Virus record (IMG/VR): IMGVR_UViG_3300042695_002125
Span: 1 to 23,980 of that record
Length of the DNA stretch: 23,980 nucleotides
Direction: 5' to 3' (one strand)
DNA from: a virus
In this document: positions 7,177 through 14,635 of the stretch, piece after piece
How positions within the stretch are numbered: position 1 is the first letter of the stretch
Layout: the number at the start of each line of letters is the position of its first letter
The notes under the pieces: model-generated
The model's database searches: none
Told to the model about the DNA's origin: nothing
The model's input: only the letters and a program-made list of their open reading frames with translations
Program-made: the position numbers and the translations under genes

Positions 7177-7617
7177 ATGATTGGAAGGTTTCTCATTCGC
7201 CGCTTCACGCGTCCGTTGCGCCGTGTGGCATTTTTGTTGGTGGCATTCGCGATTGCGGCGACCCTCATCGGCCAGCCCGGCGCGCAAGCGCAACAGGCTG
7301 GCGCGCTTGAGGCGCGGGTCAGCAAGGTTGTCGACGGCGACACCTTCACCTTGAGTGGCGAGTCCCGCCGGATCCGTGTCTGGGGACTCGATGCCCCAGA
7401 GTGGGATCAGAGCGGGGGCTCCACCGCCACCGCCACGCTGAGCAGCCTGATCTCCGGTGAGACCCTCAGATGCAACGTTCTGGACATTGACCGGTACGGG
7501 CGTCTGGTCGGGCAGTGCTTTCTGCCAGACGGGCGCGACATCGCGGCCGAGATGATCCGCTCAGGGGCTGCCACCGAGTATTGCCGGTATTCGAGCGGGT
7601 ACTACGGCACCTGTTGA
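7177..7617 (+). CDS. Secreted thermonuclease (staphylococcal nuclease homologue), phage cargo
   Basis: 146 residues. Residues 1-40 form a long basic-hydrophobic export signal (RRFTRPLRRVAFLLVAFAIAATL, cleavage likely near AQA). The mature part is an SNase domain: VDGDTF (52-57), RVWGLDAPE (67-75) and DRYGRLVG (105-112). These supply the equivalents of the catalytic Arg, Glu and Arg (R67, E75, R109) and the Ca2+-binding Asp residues, so it is probably an active calcium-dependent nuclease in the periplasm or outside. Two cysteines near the end (EYCRYSSGYYGTC) could form a disulfide. It is transcribed against the late operon between tail tube and tail terminator, a moron arrangement. Host benefit or degradation of incoming phage DNA are guesses. 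No strong ribosome site precedes the ATG. Confidence 0.88.
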   Translation: MIGRFLIRRFTRPLRRVAFLLVAFAIAATLIGQPGAQAQQAGALEARVSKVVDGDTFTLSGESRRIRVWGLDAPEWDQSGGSTATATLSSLISGETLRCNVLDIDRYGRLVGQCFLPDGRDIAAEMIRSGAATEYCRYSSGYYGTC

Positions 7618-7662
7618 GCGCAGGCGGTCAAAGGACCCGCCATCGAAAGGGAGTCTTGGGCC

Positions 7663-7881
7663 ATGATCGAAGGTTTCTTCTTCCTGATGTTCGGGCTGGC
7701 CGCCTTTTGTTTCAGCCTGTGGCTCCTGATCCTGTTGCCCGCCGAAATGGCAGAAGCAAGAGGGCGCAGTGCCTTCAACTGGGTCATGGTCAGCCTCTTC
7801 TGCTCGCCCTTTTTCGCAATCTTTCTTCTGTGGTGGCTTGGGGACCATCCTGACCGGGAGCACGAAAGGAACATCGACTGA
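7663..7881 (+). CDS. Small inner-membrane protein, two helices
   Basis: 72 residues, ATG at 7663 with an upstream GAAAGGGAG ribosome site. Two hydrophobic segments, about 5-27 (FFFLMFGLAAFCFSLWLLILL) and 39-60 (NWVMVSLFCSPFFAIFLLWWLG), are joined by an acidic/basic loop (EMAEARGRS). A charged tail HPDREHERNID follows. No family is recognised. It follows the nuclease gene by 45 bases on the same strand and is likely co-transcribed. The pairing suggests a functional unit such as a superinfection-exclusion or immunity-type membrane partner, but nothing in the sequence proves this. Confidence 0.65.
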   Translation: MIEGFFFLMFGLAAFCFSLWLLILLPAEMAEARGRSAFNWVMVSLFCSPFFAIFLLWWLGDHPDREHERNID

Positions 7882-7916
7882 CCGAGGTCTGATTTTGTCA
7901 GGCTGCTATGATGGGG

Positions 7917-8339
7917 TCAGGCCAAGGGGCCGGTCGTGGTGTAGTGCAGGACAACGGTGATCACCGCCGCCTTCAGCGCCGCCGCGCCTTCGATTGGCAT
8001 ATCGACCGAGGCTGGGGCTTCGGGTTCGACCCAGTCGCAGAGACCGCCAAGCGTGCGGTCGGCTTCCAGCGCCGTGCCGATGCTGGCGATCAGGGTGTCG
8101 AAGGCGCTGGCCCGGCCAGCGCCCGCCTGGACGACGACCTCCAACTCGGCGCGGTGTTGGTAATGGTAGCGCAGCGGCGAGAGCGTCACATCCGGCTCGC
8201 CAGGCTGGCCATCGCGCAGGATGATCAGCCCGGCTGCCGGGATGCGCTCGGGCAGCACGTCGTCACGCAGGGTAAGGGCGGCAAGCGGCTGCAGCCGCGC
8301 GTGCAGCGCGGCGAGGACGGATTCTCGGGTTGTTGGCAT
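7917..8339 (-). CDS. Tail terminator-like protein (often misnamed acyl-CoA transferase)
   Basis: 140 residues. It contains ALHARLQPLAALTLRDDVLPERIPAAGLIILRDG and YHYQHRAELEVVVQAG, a pattern typical of small proteins between head-tail joining and tail tube genes in alphaproteobacterial siphoprophages. That position corresponds to the gpU-type tail terminator, which caps the tail tube and joins it to the head. Databases frequently carry a misleading acyl-CoA transferase label for this family, and no CoA-binding motif is visible. Plus-strand cargo genes flank it on both sides, so it is cut off from direct coupling with its neighbours. Confidence 0.7.
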   Translation of the reverse strand: MPTTRESVLAALHARLQPLAALTLRDDVLPERIPAAGLIILRDGQPGEPDVTLSPLRYHYQHRAELEVVVQAGAGRASAFDTLIASIGTALEADRTLGGLCDWVEPEAPASVDMPIEGAAALKAAVITVVLHYTTTGPLA

Positions 8340-8386
8340 GGTTTGCGTGGAAATTCATTTATATCGAGCAGTTTTTTTTCTTCTGA

Positions 8387-8418
8387 TTGACTCCGCCAGA
8401 TAGTCTTGGCGGAATATC
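8387..8418 (+). promoter_or_regulatory. Candidate promoter with palindromic operator for the membrane moron
   Basis: TTGACT (8387-8392) resembles a -35 box. A perfect inverted repeat TCCGCCA-8nt-TGGCGGA (8392-8398 and 8407-8413) follows directly, and GAATAT (8412-8417) could be the -10 box with a slightly long 19-nt spacing. The palindrome thus fills the spacer, as expected for a repressor site. It is not followed by a T-run on either strand, which argues against a terminator. Confidence 0.45.
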
Positions 8419-8437
8419 GCAAAGTTAGGAGGCTGAT

Positions 8438-9124
8438 TTGCTCGATTTGAAAGTACGCAGATCTGTTTGGTGGTTGTCTCTGGCACTGTTCTTCGGCGGC
8501 ATGATCGTTGCGTTCTGGGTTCACGCAAGCGGACTTTCCTTTTGGCTGCAGCGGGTTGATTGGTGGCACACTTTTGGTGCCGTTCTAATCGCAGGAGTGT
8601 CGCTGGGGGTTTTCGTGATTGCTTCCCGAGGTCGCATGAAGGACATGAGAGCTCCGACGCGACTTCTTTGGCTTCTTCCTGCGTTTCCGGTCTGGGTATT
8701 GTTTATGGGCTTGGTACCAGGAGCAACAGAGACAAAGCCGGATCCAGTTAGAGCTACGATGAGACAACTGGGGGTCGCGCTACTGGTTGGTTCCGTCCTA
8801 GCTGCAGTTCTCGCTACGGTCGCCATCTGGCTGGGGCGGAGCAATTTTCAAGCAATCGATTCTACAAGAGAAGTTTCGGATGGTGCAGCGGGTACAAACG
8901 GTGGTTCGCTGCCTTCCACCAAGCCAGAGTCAAAATCCGTAGCCATGAGCTTCGACGACTGCCTGTCGTTGATTCGTCGCACAGCGACAGATCTCGGAGT
9001 TGCTCCGATCAACATCGTCGAAACAGACATTATGCGGATGGTGAGGTTTGTGGCTTCCGACGGGACGGTCTTGGTAACCTGCAGCCGTCCAGACGGGAAA
9101 GCAATAATCACGAAAAGCGATTGA
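8438..9124 (+). CDS. Four-helix membrane protein with soluble C-terminal domain, phage moron
   Basis: 228 residues, unrecognised. The TTG at 8438 is chosen as start because AGGAGG (8427-8432) sits 5 bases before it. Four hydrophobic segments (~10-30, 44-63, 75-94, 111-132) place the first half in the inner membrane. A polar linker (SDGAAGTNGGSLPSTKPES) leads to a ~60-residue soluble domain (MSFDDCLSLIRRTATDLGVAP, then VRFVASDGTVLVTCSRPDG) that resembles a small alpha/beta fold. Base composition is lower in GC than the surrounding virion genes. It lies antisense inside the late operon with its own promoter-like site, so it is probably expressed from the silent prophage, for example for superinfection exclusion (inference only). 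Confidence 0.7.
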   Translation: MLDLKVRRSVWWLSLALFFGGMIVAFWVHASGLSFWLQRVDWWHTFGAVLIAGVSLGVFVIASRGRMKDMRAPTRLLWLLPAFPVWVLFMGLVPGATETKPDPVRATMRQLGVALLVGSVLAAVLATVAIWLGRSNFQAIDSTREVSDGAAGTNGGSLPSTKPESKSVAMSFDDCLSLIRRTATDLGVAPINIVETDIMRMVRFVASDGTVLVTCSRPDGKAIITKSD

Positions 9125-9140
9125 TTTCAGCGCTTATTTT
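9115..9140 (+). terminator. Weak terminator-like stem after the membrane moron
   Basis: AAGCG (9115-9119) can pair with CGCTT (9131-9135) and is followed by ATTTT. The stem is only 5 bp with an 11-nt loop, so this is a weak candidate. Its place at the convergent junction of two genes is right. Confidence 0.25.
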
Positions 9141-9149
9141 GGGTCCGGA

Positions 9150-9770
9150 TCACGAAAGCCACTTCGCCACAATCAACCCTGGTAAGCCGTCCACCGCCCG
9201 CTCTGCATCCCGCGCCAGATCCAGCCGCTTTCGGAGTTTCACCTGCGGCACCAGCAGAAAAATCGGCACGGTCGTGATGCCGCGCCCGGTTTTCGACCTG
9301 GACGCCACAGCCCGGCCTTTCGAATTCAGCCGCCCCTCGGCCACCAGCAGGCTCGGCCCACGGCGGCGGTAGATGAACCGCAGGCGCAACCCCGTGCGAC
9401 GTTCCCATTCGCCGGGGGTGATCCGGCCGCCCTTCGTGCTTTGCCCGGCAGCTGGGGTGGGGATCGCCAGCCAGAAACCGTCCTTGGACCGGATCAGCGG
9501 GCCGGTGTCATGTGCGCCGATGATCACTGGGGCGTTCGACCAGACCAGCGCCGCAGCGTTCAGGCTGTCGCCGGATTTCGGGAAGCTGGCGAGGCGAATG
9601 CTGTTTCCCAGCCTGGTGCCGAGGCCAGCTCCGGTGATCTGGCCGCGCCAGGCGGATTTCAGGGAGGTGCCAGCTTCGCGCATGGCGGCAGACACCGCCT
9701 TTTCCCCAGCGGCGATTTCGGCCTGCATCAGAGCTACAAGGTCGGGATCGAACGCGATCCTCAACTTCAT
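9150..9770 (-). CDS. DUF6441-like phage protein, head-tail/tail completion region
   Basis: 206 residues, ATG at 9770 overlapping the stop of the upstream joiner gene (ATGA), so translationally coupled. N-terminal helical part: MQAEIAAGEKAVSAAMREAGTSLKSAWR. A central segment AALVWSNAPVIIGAHDTGPLIRS is characteristic of the DUF6441 family in siphoprophages and resembles the position and style of lambda gpZ or HK97 gp10 tail-completion proteins. A basic region (RLRFIYRRRGP) follows. The function as a tail completion factor is inferred from gene order. The 3' end faces the convergent moron gene with a 25-base gap. Confidence 0.7.
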   Translation of the reverse strand: MKLRIAFDPDLVALMQAEIAAGEKAVSAAMREAGTSLKSAWRGQITGAGLGTRLGNSIRLASFPKSGDSLNAAALVWSNAPVIIGAHDTGPLIRSKDGFWLAIPTPAAGQSTKGGRITPGEWERRTGLRLRFIYRRRGPSLLVAEGRLNSKGRAVASRSKTGRGITTVPIFLLVPQVKLRKRLDLARDAERAVDGLPGLIVAKWLS

Positions 9771-10081
9771 GATGGCCGCAGGTCCAGTGACCAGATCAGG
9801 CGCTCGCGGTCGCGCACTGGCTCGCCCTGAATGGTGAAACTATCGGCCCCGATCACGATCAGATCGCCGGGTCGGGGATCGGGCAGGTCGGAGACGCGGA
9901 CGTCCACCATCATCGTGTCGCTGACAAACCGCCCGGCGCCAAATTCGGTGATGCGGTCCGGGGCACGGCGGATCACGCGGATGGGGCGTTCCTCCGAGGT
10001 GGTCGCGGAAATCCAGACAGCCGCCGCCGCCATGGACGGGTTGGCATAGATCCGGTCCATGGCGGCAGCGAAGACGTTCAT
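9767..10081 (-). CDS. Head-tail joining protein, gpFII-like position
   Basis: 104 residues. A beta-rich small protein (RPIRVIRRAPDRITEFGAGR, DLPDPRPGDLIVIGADSFTIQG) that begins with MNVFAAAMDRIYANPSMAAAAVW, a start seen in many head-tail attachment proteins located right after the major capsid gene. It lies 12 bases after the capsid stop and overlaps the next gene. By position it corresponds to lambda gpFII, which forms the interface between the connector and the tail terminator. No enzyme motif is seen. Confidence 0.7.
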   Translation of the reverse strand: MNVFAAAMDRIYANPSMAAAAVWISATTSEERPIRVIRRAPDRITEFGAGRFVSDTMMVDVRVSDLPDPRPGDLIVIGADSFTIQGEPVRDRERLIWSLDLRPS

Positions 10082-10093
10082 GATGATTGCCCG

Positions 10094-11116
10094 TCAGTTC
10101 GAGGTGTGAATGCGGATCGCGATGCGCGGCCGCTTGTTCACCGGCAGGATAGAGGCCTCGGTCATCAGGTCGATCCAGCGGCCCTTTTCGTCGAGGTGCT
10201 GGCGGGCGTAGAGCGGCAGGCCCATGGTGTTCGCTGCCTCCAGCAGGTTGGCCGGGCCGCCATAGGTCGTGAACGTGTCCATCGTGCCCAAGGGGAAGGC
10301 GATGCCCTCGTTCGCCGGAACCAGCCGTTCGGTTGCCTTGGTCGAGAGGGTGACGGTGCCCGCGTATTCTTCGAACACGATGCCCGCGAAGGGGAAGTTG
10401 CGCCGCACATCCTGACGCAGGGGCTGCGCGCCGGTGGCGGCGTAGAACTTGTAGGCTTCTTCCGTCTTAGGATGCGCGATCAGCTTGTCGAAGAATTCGC
10501 GGCTGACGAGGGCATGCACGTCGGTCATGCTTTCGCCGAGGAGGTTGTCTTCGATTGCCCGCAAGACCTCGCGGACCTTGCTTTGGACGAGGGTGCCTGC
10601 CGTGCCCAGCAGGAAATCCACCGAGATCTGCGCCAGGCCGAATTCAGTGAAGTAGTTGTAGAGGGTCGTCCCGGCCCCGTCCTTCACGATGCCGCGGAGC
10701 GCGTTCATCTCCATGTATTCGCGGGTCTGGGCATGCTTGCGCCGCATCAGCTGCAGCTTGCGGTTCATCACCTCGACCAGCGGGTCGGCACCATCGAAGA
10801 CGCCCAGCGCGGGCTGGCCCTGAATGTCGTTCGGCAGGATGACATCATCATGCGGGATCCACGGCAGGGCGAAGCTGCGCATCGAGCGCCCCTCGCGGGT
10901 GCCGACGGTGGCAGGACCGCCCAGCGGCACCGAAGGCAGCAGGTTCAGCACGCCCTCGTATTGCTCAATGATCACCGAGCGCTGGGTGACACCTTCGAAG
11001 CGGAACAGGCCGATCTGGCCAAGGCGGGTGTAGAGGTTGGGCAGGATGTTGATGGCCTGCGTCATTTCGGCCAGCGAGTAACCGCCAGCGTCAAAGGGAT
11101 TGCGGACAAGGGTCAT
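10094..11116 (-). CDS. Major capsid protein, gpE family
   Basis: 340 residues, full length for the lambda gpE-type capsid family. It contains NPFDAGGYSLAEMTQAIN and NLYTRLGQIGLF near the N-terminus, LNLLPSVPLGGPATVG, the MNALRG segment before KDGAGTTLYN, HALVSREFFDKLIAHPKTE, and GIVFEEYAG in the second half. These are the usual landmarks of the HK97-fold gpE family. There is no N-terminal delta domain, which fits the use of a separate scaffold made from the S49 gene. It is preceded by the decoration gene (44-base gap) and followed by the joiner. Confidence 0.9.
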   Translation of the reverse strand: MTLVRNPFDAGGYSLAEMTQAINILPNLYTRLGQIGLFRFEGVTQRSVIIEQYEGVLNLLPSVPLGGPATVGTREGRSMRSFALPWIPHDDVILPNDIQGQPALGVFDGADPLVEVMNRKLQLMRRKHAQTREYMEMNALRGIVKDGAGTTLYNYFTEFGLAQISVDFLLGTAGTLVQSKVREVLRAIEDNLLGESMTDVHALVSREFFDKLIAHPKTEEAYKFYAATGAQPLRQDVRRNFPFAGIVFEEYAGTVTLSTKATERLVPANEGIAFPLGTMDTFTTYGGPANLLEAANTMGLPLYARQHLDEKGRWIDLMTEASILPVNKRPRIAIRIHTSN

Positions 11117-11160
11117 GGGGTGCTCCGGGGAATAAGGGGAATGGATGCCGACGTCGCGCG

Positions 11161-11541
11161 TCAGACGCCGTCGCGGGCGATGATGCCGACGGCGGCCAAC
11201 TGGGCGATCTTGGCGGTGATCTTGGCCGCGTCGTTGACAGTGCCCTCGTAGGCAAGGCCTGCGCGCGACACGATGGAGGGGCCACGAGCGACGACGATAC
11301 CGGTGGCGTCGGCCAACGTGGCATTCACCGGATACAGAAGGACCGCGACGGCGACCTGCGCGCCATCAGCCCCGGTTGCGGCAGACAATGTGTATTTGCC
11401 GCTGGCCGTGATCTTCCCCAGCACTGAGCCGACCGGATAAGGCAGGCCTTGCAGCAGGGTGATCACCTCGCGAGTGTAGTTCGGGTTGACCTCATATTTG
11501 AGGACATCGCCCATGCTGGGCTGTTCCGTCAGGACGGGCAT
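11161..11541 (-). CDS. Head decoration protein, gpD family
   Basis: 126 residues. It stabilises the expanded capsid by binding at three-fold positions. Visible features: EVNPNYTREVITLLQG near the N-terminus and a beta-rich Ala/Gly core (PVGSVLGKITASGKYTLSAATG, VAVAVLLYPV), ending in a short helix (AAKITAKIAQLAAVGI). It lies between the protease/scaffold and the major capsid gene, exactly as in lambda (C-Nu3-D-E). The length is close to the family norm. Confidence 0.85.
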   Translation of the reverse strand: MPVLTEQPSMGDVLKYEVNPNYTREVITLLQGLPYPVGSVLGKITASGKYTLSAATGADGAQVAVAVLLYPVNATLADATGIVVARGPSIVSRAGLAYEGTVNDAAKITAKIAQLAAVGIIARDGV

Positions 11542-11584
11542 TGGTCAGTCTCCATGTTCTGGGGAAGGTGAGAGTGGCGCTGGT

Positions 11585-11980
11585 TCAGCGCTTGGCGTCG
11601 GTCGCAGCCTTCCTGGCTGCAGCGATGATCGGGCTGTCTTTTGCGGCGGCAGCAGCCGGGGCAGTAGCGATGATCCCCGCCGCGTCACTTCGGGCGGCGA
11701 GATCGGCCAACACGCGGGCGCGCAGGGCTTCGGGCTTCAACCCCTTGGTGACCGCGTCGGCCGCGTCGATGGTCACGCCGAGCCGGGCGGCCTGCGCGCA
11801 AACTTGCGCAACCTCGGCCGCCTCGGCGCGCACGGTGTCGGCGGTCATGGTGGTGGTGACGGGCGCTGCCGCGTTCACCGGCGGTTCGGGCGTGGCGGGT
11901 GCGACCGCGACCGCAGGCATTGCCACAGGAGGAGCGGCAACTGGTACCGGGTTCGGGGTTTCTGTGGACGTGGTGGTCAT
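11585..11980 (-). CDS. Nested scaffolding protein, Nu3-like
   Basis: 131 residues, in the same frame and with the same stop as the S49 protease. The internal ATG at 11980 (codon 315 of the protease) is preceded by GAAAGGG at about 8 bases, a good ribosome site. The product starts MTTTSTETPNPVPV, runs through a Pro/Ala/Val/Thr-rich flexible part and ends in Ala-rich helices with Lys/Arg (RAEAAEVAQVCAQAARLG, PEALRARVLADLAARSD). This is the usual make-up of phage scaffolds. Overlapping protease/scaffold genes are known from lambda C/Nu3. That the shorter product is made here is inferred from the start site. Confidence 0.65.
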   Translation of the reverse strand: MTTTSTETPNPVPVAAPPVAMPAVAVAPATPEPPVNAAAPVTTTMTADTVRAEAAEVAQVCAQAARLGVTIDAADAVTKGLKPEALRARVLADLAARSDAAGIIATAPAAAAAKDSPIIAAARKAATDAKR

Positions 11981-12922
11981 CTGTGGACCCTTTCTGCTGG
12001 GTGAGGTTGTGCCGCGAGGTGCGGCGGCGAAGGTGCGGAAGGCAGTGACGGGATCTGCCAGATCGTCGGCCAAACCGGCCGCAATGGCGTCGGCCCCGCG
12101 GAACACGGCAGCTTCGGTGGCCAGCGCTGCCGTCTGTGTCAGCCGATCACCGCGACCGGCAGCGACGGTTTCGGCAAAAAGGAAGCGCACCACTTTTAAC
12201 TCGCGCTGCATCTGGTCGTGCACCGCCTTGGGCAGGGGCTGATACGGGTTCGCATCGATCTTGTGCGCGCCCGCGTGGATCAGCGTGACGGCGATGCCCT
12301 TCTGATCCAGCGCACCGCTCATGTCCGTGTGCAGCGCCACGACACCGATGCTGCCGACAGCGCCGGTGCGGGGCAGGACGATCCGGTCGGCTTGGGAGGC
12401 GAGAACATAGCCAGCCGACAGGGCGTGTTCCGCGACAAAAGCGTGGACTGGCTTCTGCACCCGGGCGGCGCGGATGCGGTCGGCCAGATCAAAGGCCCCG
12501 GCCACCTCACCACCGAAGCTGTCGATGTCGAGCGCGATACCGCGCACACCGGGATCGGCCAGCGCCGCCTGCAGCTGTGCGGCGATCCCCTCATAGGACG
12601 TCAGGCCCGAGGACTGCCCGATCCACGCACCACGGTGGACAAGTGTGCCCGCGATTTCGATAACGGCGATGCCGTCAATCATCGCGAAGGGCTGGGTGCC
12701 ATTGCGCTGGTGGCGCTGGGCGAGATCGTTGCCGAACAGCGAGGCGCGGGCGGGCAGGGTGGCTGCGGCTTGATCGAAACCGTCGACTTCCAGCCCCTGA
12801 AAGGTGATCTCCTGCCCGGTGATGCGCGGCCCCAGCCCGGACAGGAATGCCAGCGCCTTGGCCGGATCGACCATCAGCGGAGTGTTGAACGCCCGCTGGG
12901 CAATTTGGGCGTGGTGCATCAT
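11585..12922 (-). CDS. S49-family head maturation protease with C-terminal scaffold region
   Basis: 445 residues. The SppA-like serine protease domain (~80-290) shows SFGGEVAGAF (135-144), the nucleophile S169 in ALSAGY, VGSIGV (189-194) and a likely general base K221 in AGAHKID. It should process scaffold and connector proteins inside the procapsid, as lambda gpC does. After ~residue 300 comes a Pro/Ala/Thr-rich linker and an Ala-rich helical tail that also exists as a separate nested product. ATG ATG at 12922/12919 overlaps the portal stop; AAGGAGG upstream serves either start. The open frame continues upstream to 13216 but only as an antisense-like Arg-rich sequence over the portal gene. 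Confidence 0.88.
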   Translation of the reverse strand: MMHHAQIAQRAFNTPLMVDPAKALAFLSGLGPRITGQEITFQGLEVDGFDQAAATLPARASLFGNDLAQRHQRNGTQPFAMIDGIAVIEIAGTLVHRGAWIGQSSGLTSYEGIAAQLQAALADPGVRGIALDIDSFGGEVAGAFDLADRIRAARVQKPVHAFVAEHALSAGYVLASQADRIVLPRTGAVGSIGVVALHTDMSGALDQKGIAVTLIHAGAHKIDANPYQPLPKAVHDQMQRELKVVRFLFAETVAAGRGDRLTQTAALATEAAVFRGADAIAAGLADDLADPVTAFRTFAAAPRGTTSPSRKGPQMTTTSTETPNPVPVAAPPVAMPAVAVAPATPEPPVNAAAPVTTTMTADTVRAEAAEVAQVCAQAARLGVTIDAADAVTKGLKPEALRARVLADLAARSDAAGIIATAPAAAAAKDSPIIAAARKAATDAKR

Positions 12923-14415
12923 GCGCCCTCCTTGAGGTCGGGTTTTTGATCGCCAGTGTCGTCGGCCTCGTCGTCCTTGCCGCTGTCCTGATCCGCATCT
13001 TTCGCCCCACCTTCGCCGGGCCCCTGCGCCGGGGATCCCGGACGGCGGAAATCGAGGCCCAGCGCCAGTTCGCGTTTGCGCTCGGCGGCGATTTCCCGAT
13101 CCACCTGTTCGGCGTCGTATCCCCGCTCCGCCAGCGCTTGGGTGCGGGATTTCAGGCCCGCTTCGATCTGCAGGATCTCGGCCGAGGCGTCTTTCATCGG
13201 GTCGATCCAATCCCATTTGGTCGGCAACCAGGCGCAGGCCTGATATTGCCGCCGCTGGCTGTCATAGCCCGGCAGGTTCAGCGCACCCGACAAGACAGCC
13301 GTGTCCATCCAGCGCACCCAGACGGCGCGGCAGAGTTGATAGACCAACACGCCATGCTGCCAGGCCGAGATGCGGCGGCGGAATTCGATGAGGCTGATCC
13401 GCGTGTTGGAGAAGTTTCCCTTGGCCGTGTCGCCAGTCAGATAGCCATAGGGCACGCCCAGCGCGGCCGCGATTTGCAGCAGGGTCCGATACTGGAACGG
13501 CTCATAGGTGCCGCCCGAGTCTGGCGTCGCCGGGGTCGAGACATCCTCACCCGGATCCAACCGCACCACCTGTCCGGGTTCGACCTCAAGATCCTCCTCG
13601 GTCGGTTCCAGCGGCGTTTCAGGGGCGGGCGAGGTGATGAACATCGCGAACATCGCCGCGATTTTCTTCCGTTCCAGCTCGGCGTCGTCATAAAGGTCGA
13701 GGGTGAACAGCTTCACGATGGCGGCCGCAAAGCGTGACACGCCGCGCAGCTGGCCAGCTTCCACCGGGTCTAGGATGTGGATTACATCGCCAGCCGGAAC
13801 GCGCACGGTTTCCCCAGCCAGACCCGGATCGGTCAGATCACCGGGGTGGCGCCGAAGGAAGTGATAGGCGACGCGGCGACCGATGCCGTCGAACTCGATC
13901 CCCTGCCGGATCAGCCCAGCACCGGGCAAGGTGCGATTCATGTCGAGCGGCAGCATTTCGGCAGGCAGCATCTGCAATTGCAGGGGAACAGTCAGGCCAT
14001 CCTCGACCCTGCGCGGTCGGATGCGGATGAAGACTTCGCCCGACAGAAACACCTCGCGCGCCGCCCGGCGCTGCAAACCATAGAAGTCGGTCAACCCTTC
14101 GGCGTCAGCATCGTCGGTCCAGGCGAGCCACAGCGCCTGCAACTCTTCCTTCTTGGCGGCATCGGTGATGGTCGACGAGGGTTTGATGCCATCGCCAACG
14201 ACATTGCTGGCGAAACTCTCCACTGCATTCGCCGCATAGCCGTTGTTGCGCACCAGCCAGCGCGCACGGGCGGTGATGGTGTCGCCCGAGGCGGCGATCA
14301 GCGTGTTCACATGCGCGCGGGATGCCCGGAATCCGCGCAGCCGCCGATGGGCCTGTGCCGCGTCAAACCCGCCAATGATGCTACCGATGCGCTGACGGAA
14401 CGCTTCAAACGCCAT
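12919..14415 (-). CDS. Portal protein, lambda gpB family
   Basis: 498 residues. It forms the dodecameric channel at the capsid vertex and docks the terminase. The N-terminal half has RRLRGFRASRAHVNTLIAA and ARWLVRNNGYAANAVESFAS, landmarks of lambda-type portals, followed by IRPRRVEDGLTVPLQLQMLP and VIHILDPVEAGQLRGVSRF. The helical region has GYLTGDTAKGNFSNTR. The C-terminus is Asp/Glu/Lys-rich and disordered (AKDADQDSGKDDEADD), which is common. It is separated from the gpW-like gene by 3 bases and overlaps the protease start. Confidence 0.92.
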   Translation of the reverse strand: MAFEAFRQRIGSIIGGFDAAQAHRRLRGFRASRAHVNTLIAASGDTITARARWLVRNNGYAANAVESFASNVVGDGIKPSSTITDAAKKEELQALWLAWTDDADAEGLTDFYGLQRRAAREVFLSGEVFIRIRPRRVEDGLTVPLQLQMLPAEMLPLDMNRTLPGAGLIRQGIEFDGIGRRVAYHFLRRHPGDLTDPGLAGETVRVPAGDVIHILDPVEAGQLRGVSRFAAAIVKLFTLDLYDDAELERKKIAAMFAMFITSPAPETPLEPTEEDLEVEPGQVVRLDPGEDVSTPATPDSGGTYEPFQYRTLLQIAAALGVPYGYLTGDTAKGNFSNTRISLIEFRRRISAWQHGVLVYQLCRAVWVRWMDTAVLSGALNLPGYDSQRRQYQACAWLPTKWDWIDPMKDASAEILQIEAGLKSRTQALAERGYDAEQVDREIAAERKRELALGLDFRRPGSPAQGPGEGGAKDADQDSGKDDEADDTGDQKPDLKEGA

Positions 14416-14418
14416 GGA

Positions 14419-14634
14419 TCACAGGCCCTTTGACGCGACAGTGCCCCAGCGGCGGCGACGCGGAGTGCCCGTCGTGGCCGTGGCGATCCGGCCCTCCAGA
14501 TCGGCGATGGCGTTCGCCAGTTCCGCGTCCGACCCGTAATTGATGGTCTTGCCATCATAGCTCACCGAGCGGACGCCCGCGTAACGGGCCTCCTGCAGCG
14601 CGGCCAAAAGTGCGCGCATCCGTTCCAGATCCAT
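14419..14634 (-). CDS. Head-tail joining protein, gpW family
   Basis: 71 residues, normal for gpW. It would occupy the connector between portal and gpFII-like protein. It begins MDLERMRALLAALQEARYAG and has the typical VRSVSYDGKTINYGSDAELANAIADL block, then a basic tail (TPRRRRWG). It lies in the same place as lambda W (between A and B), one base after the TerL stop and 3 bases before the portal start, so all three are read as one translational unit. Confidence 0.88.
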   Translation of the reverse strand: MDLERMRALLAALQEARYAGVRSVSYDGKTINYGSDAELANAIADLEGRIATATTGTPRRRRWGTVASKGL

Positions 14635-14635
14635 C

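Noticed and set aside
10106-11251. Long plus-strand ORF (381 codons) opposite the capsid gene
   Set aside because: It is antisense to a clear gpE-type capsid gene, is rich in Arg, Gln and His, and has no recognisable domain; a shadow of GC-rich coding DNA.
12923-13216. N-terminal extension of the S49 protease frame
   Set aside because: It overlaps the portal gene in another frame, is Arg/Gly-rich junk, and a good ribosome site exists at 12922.
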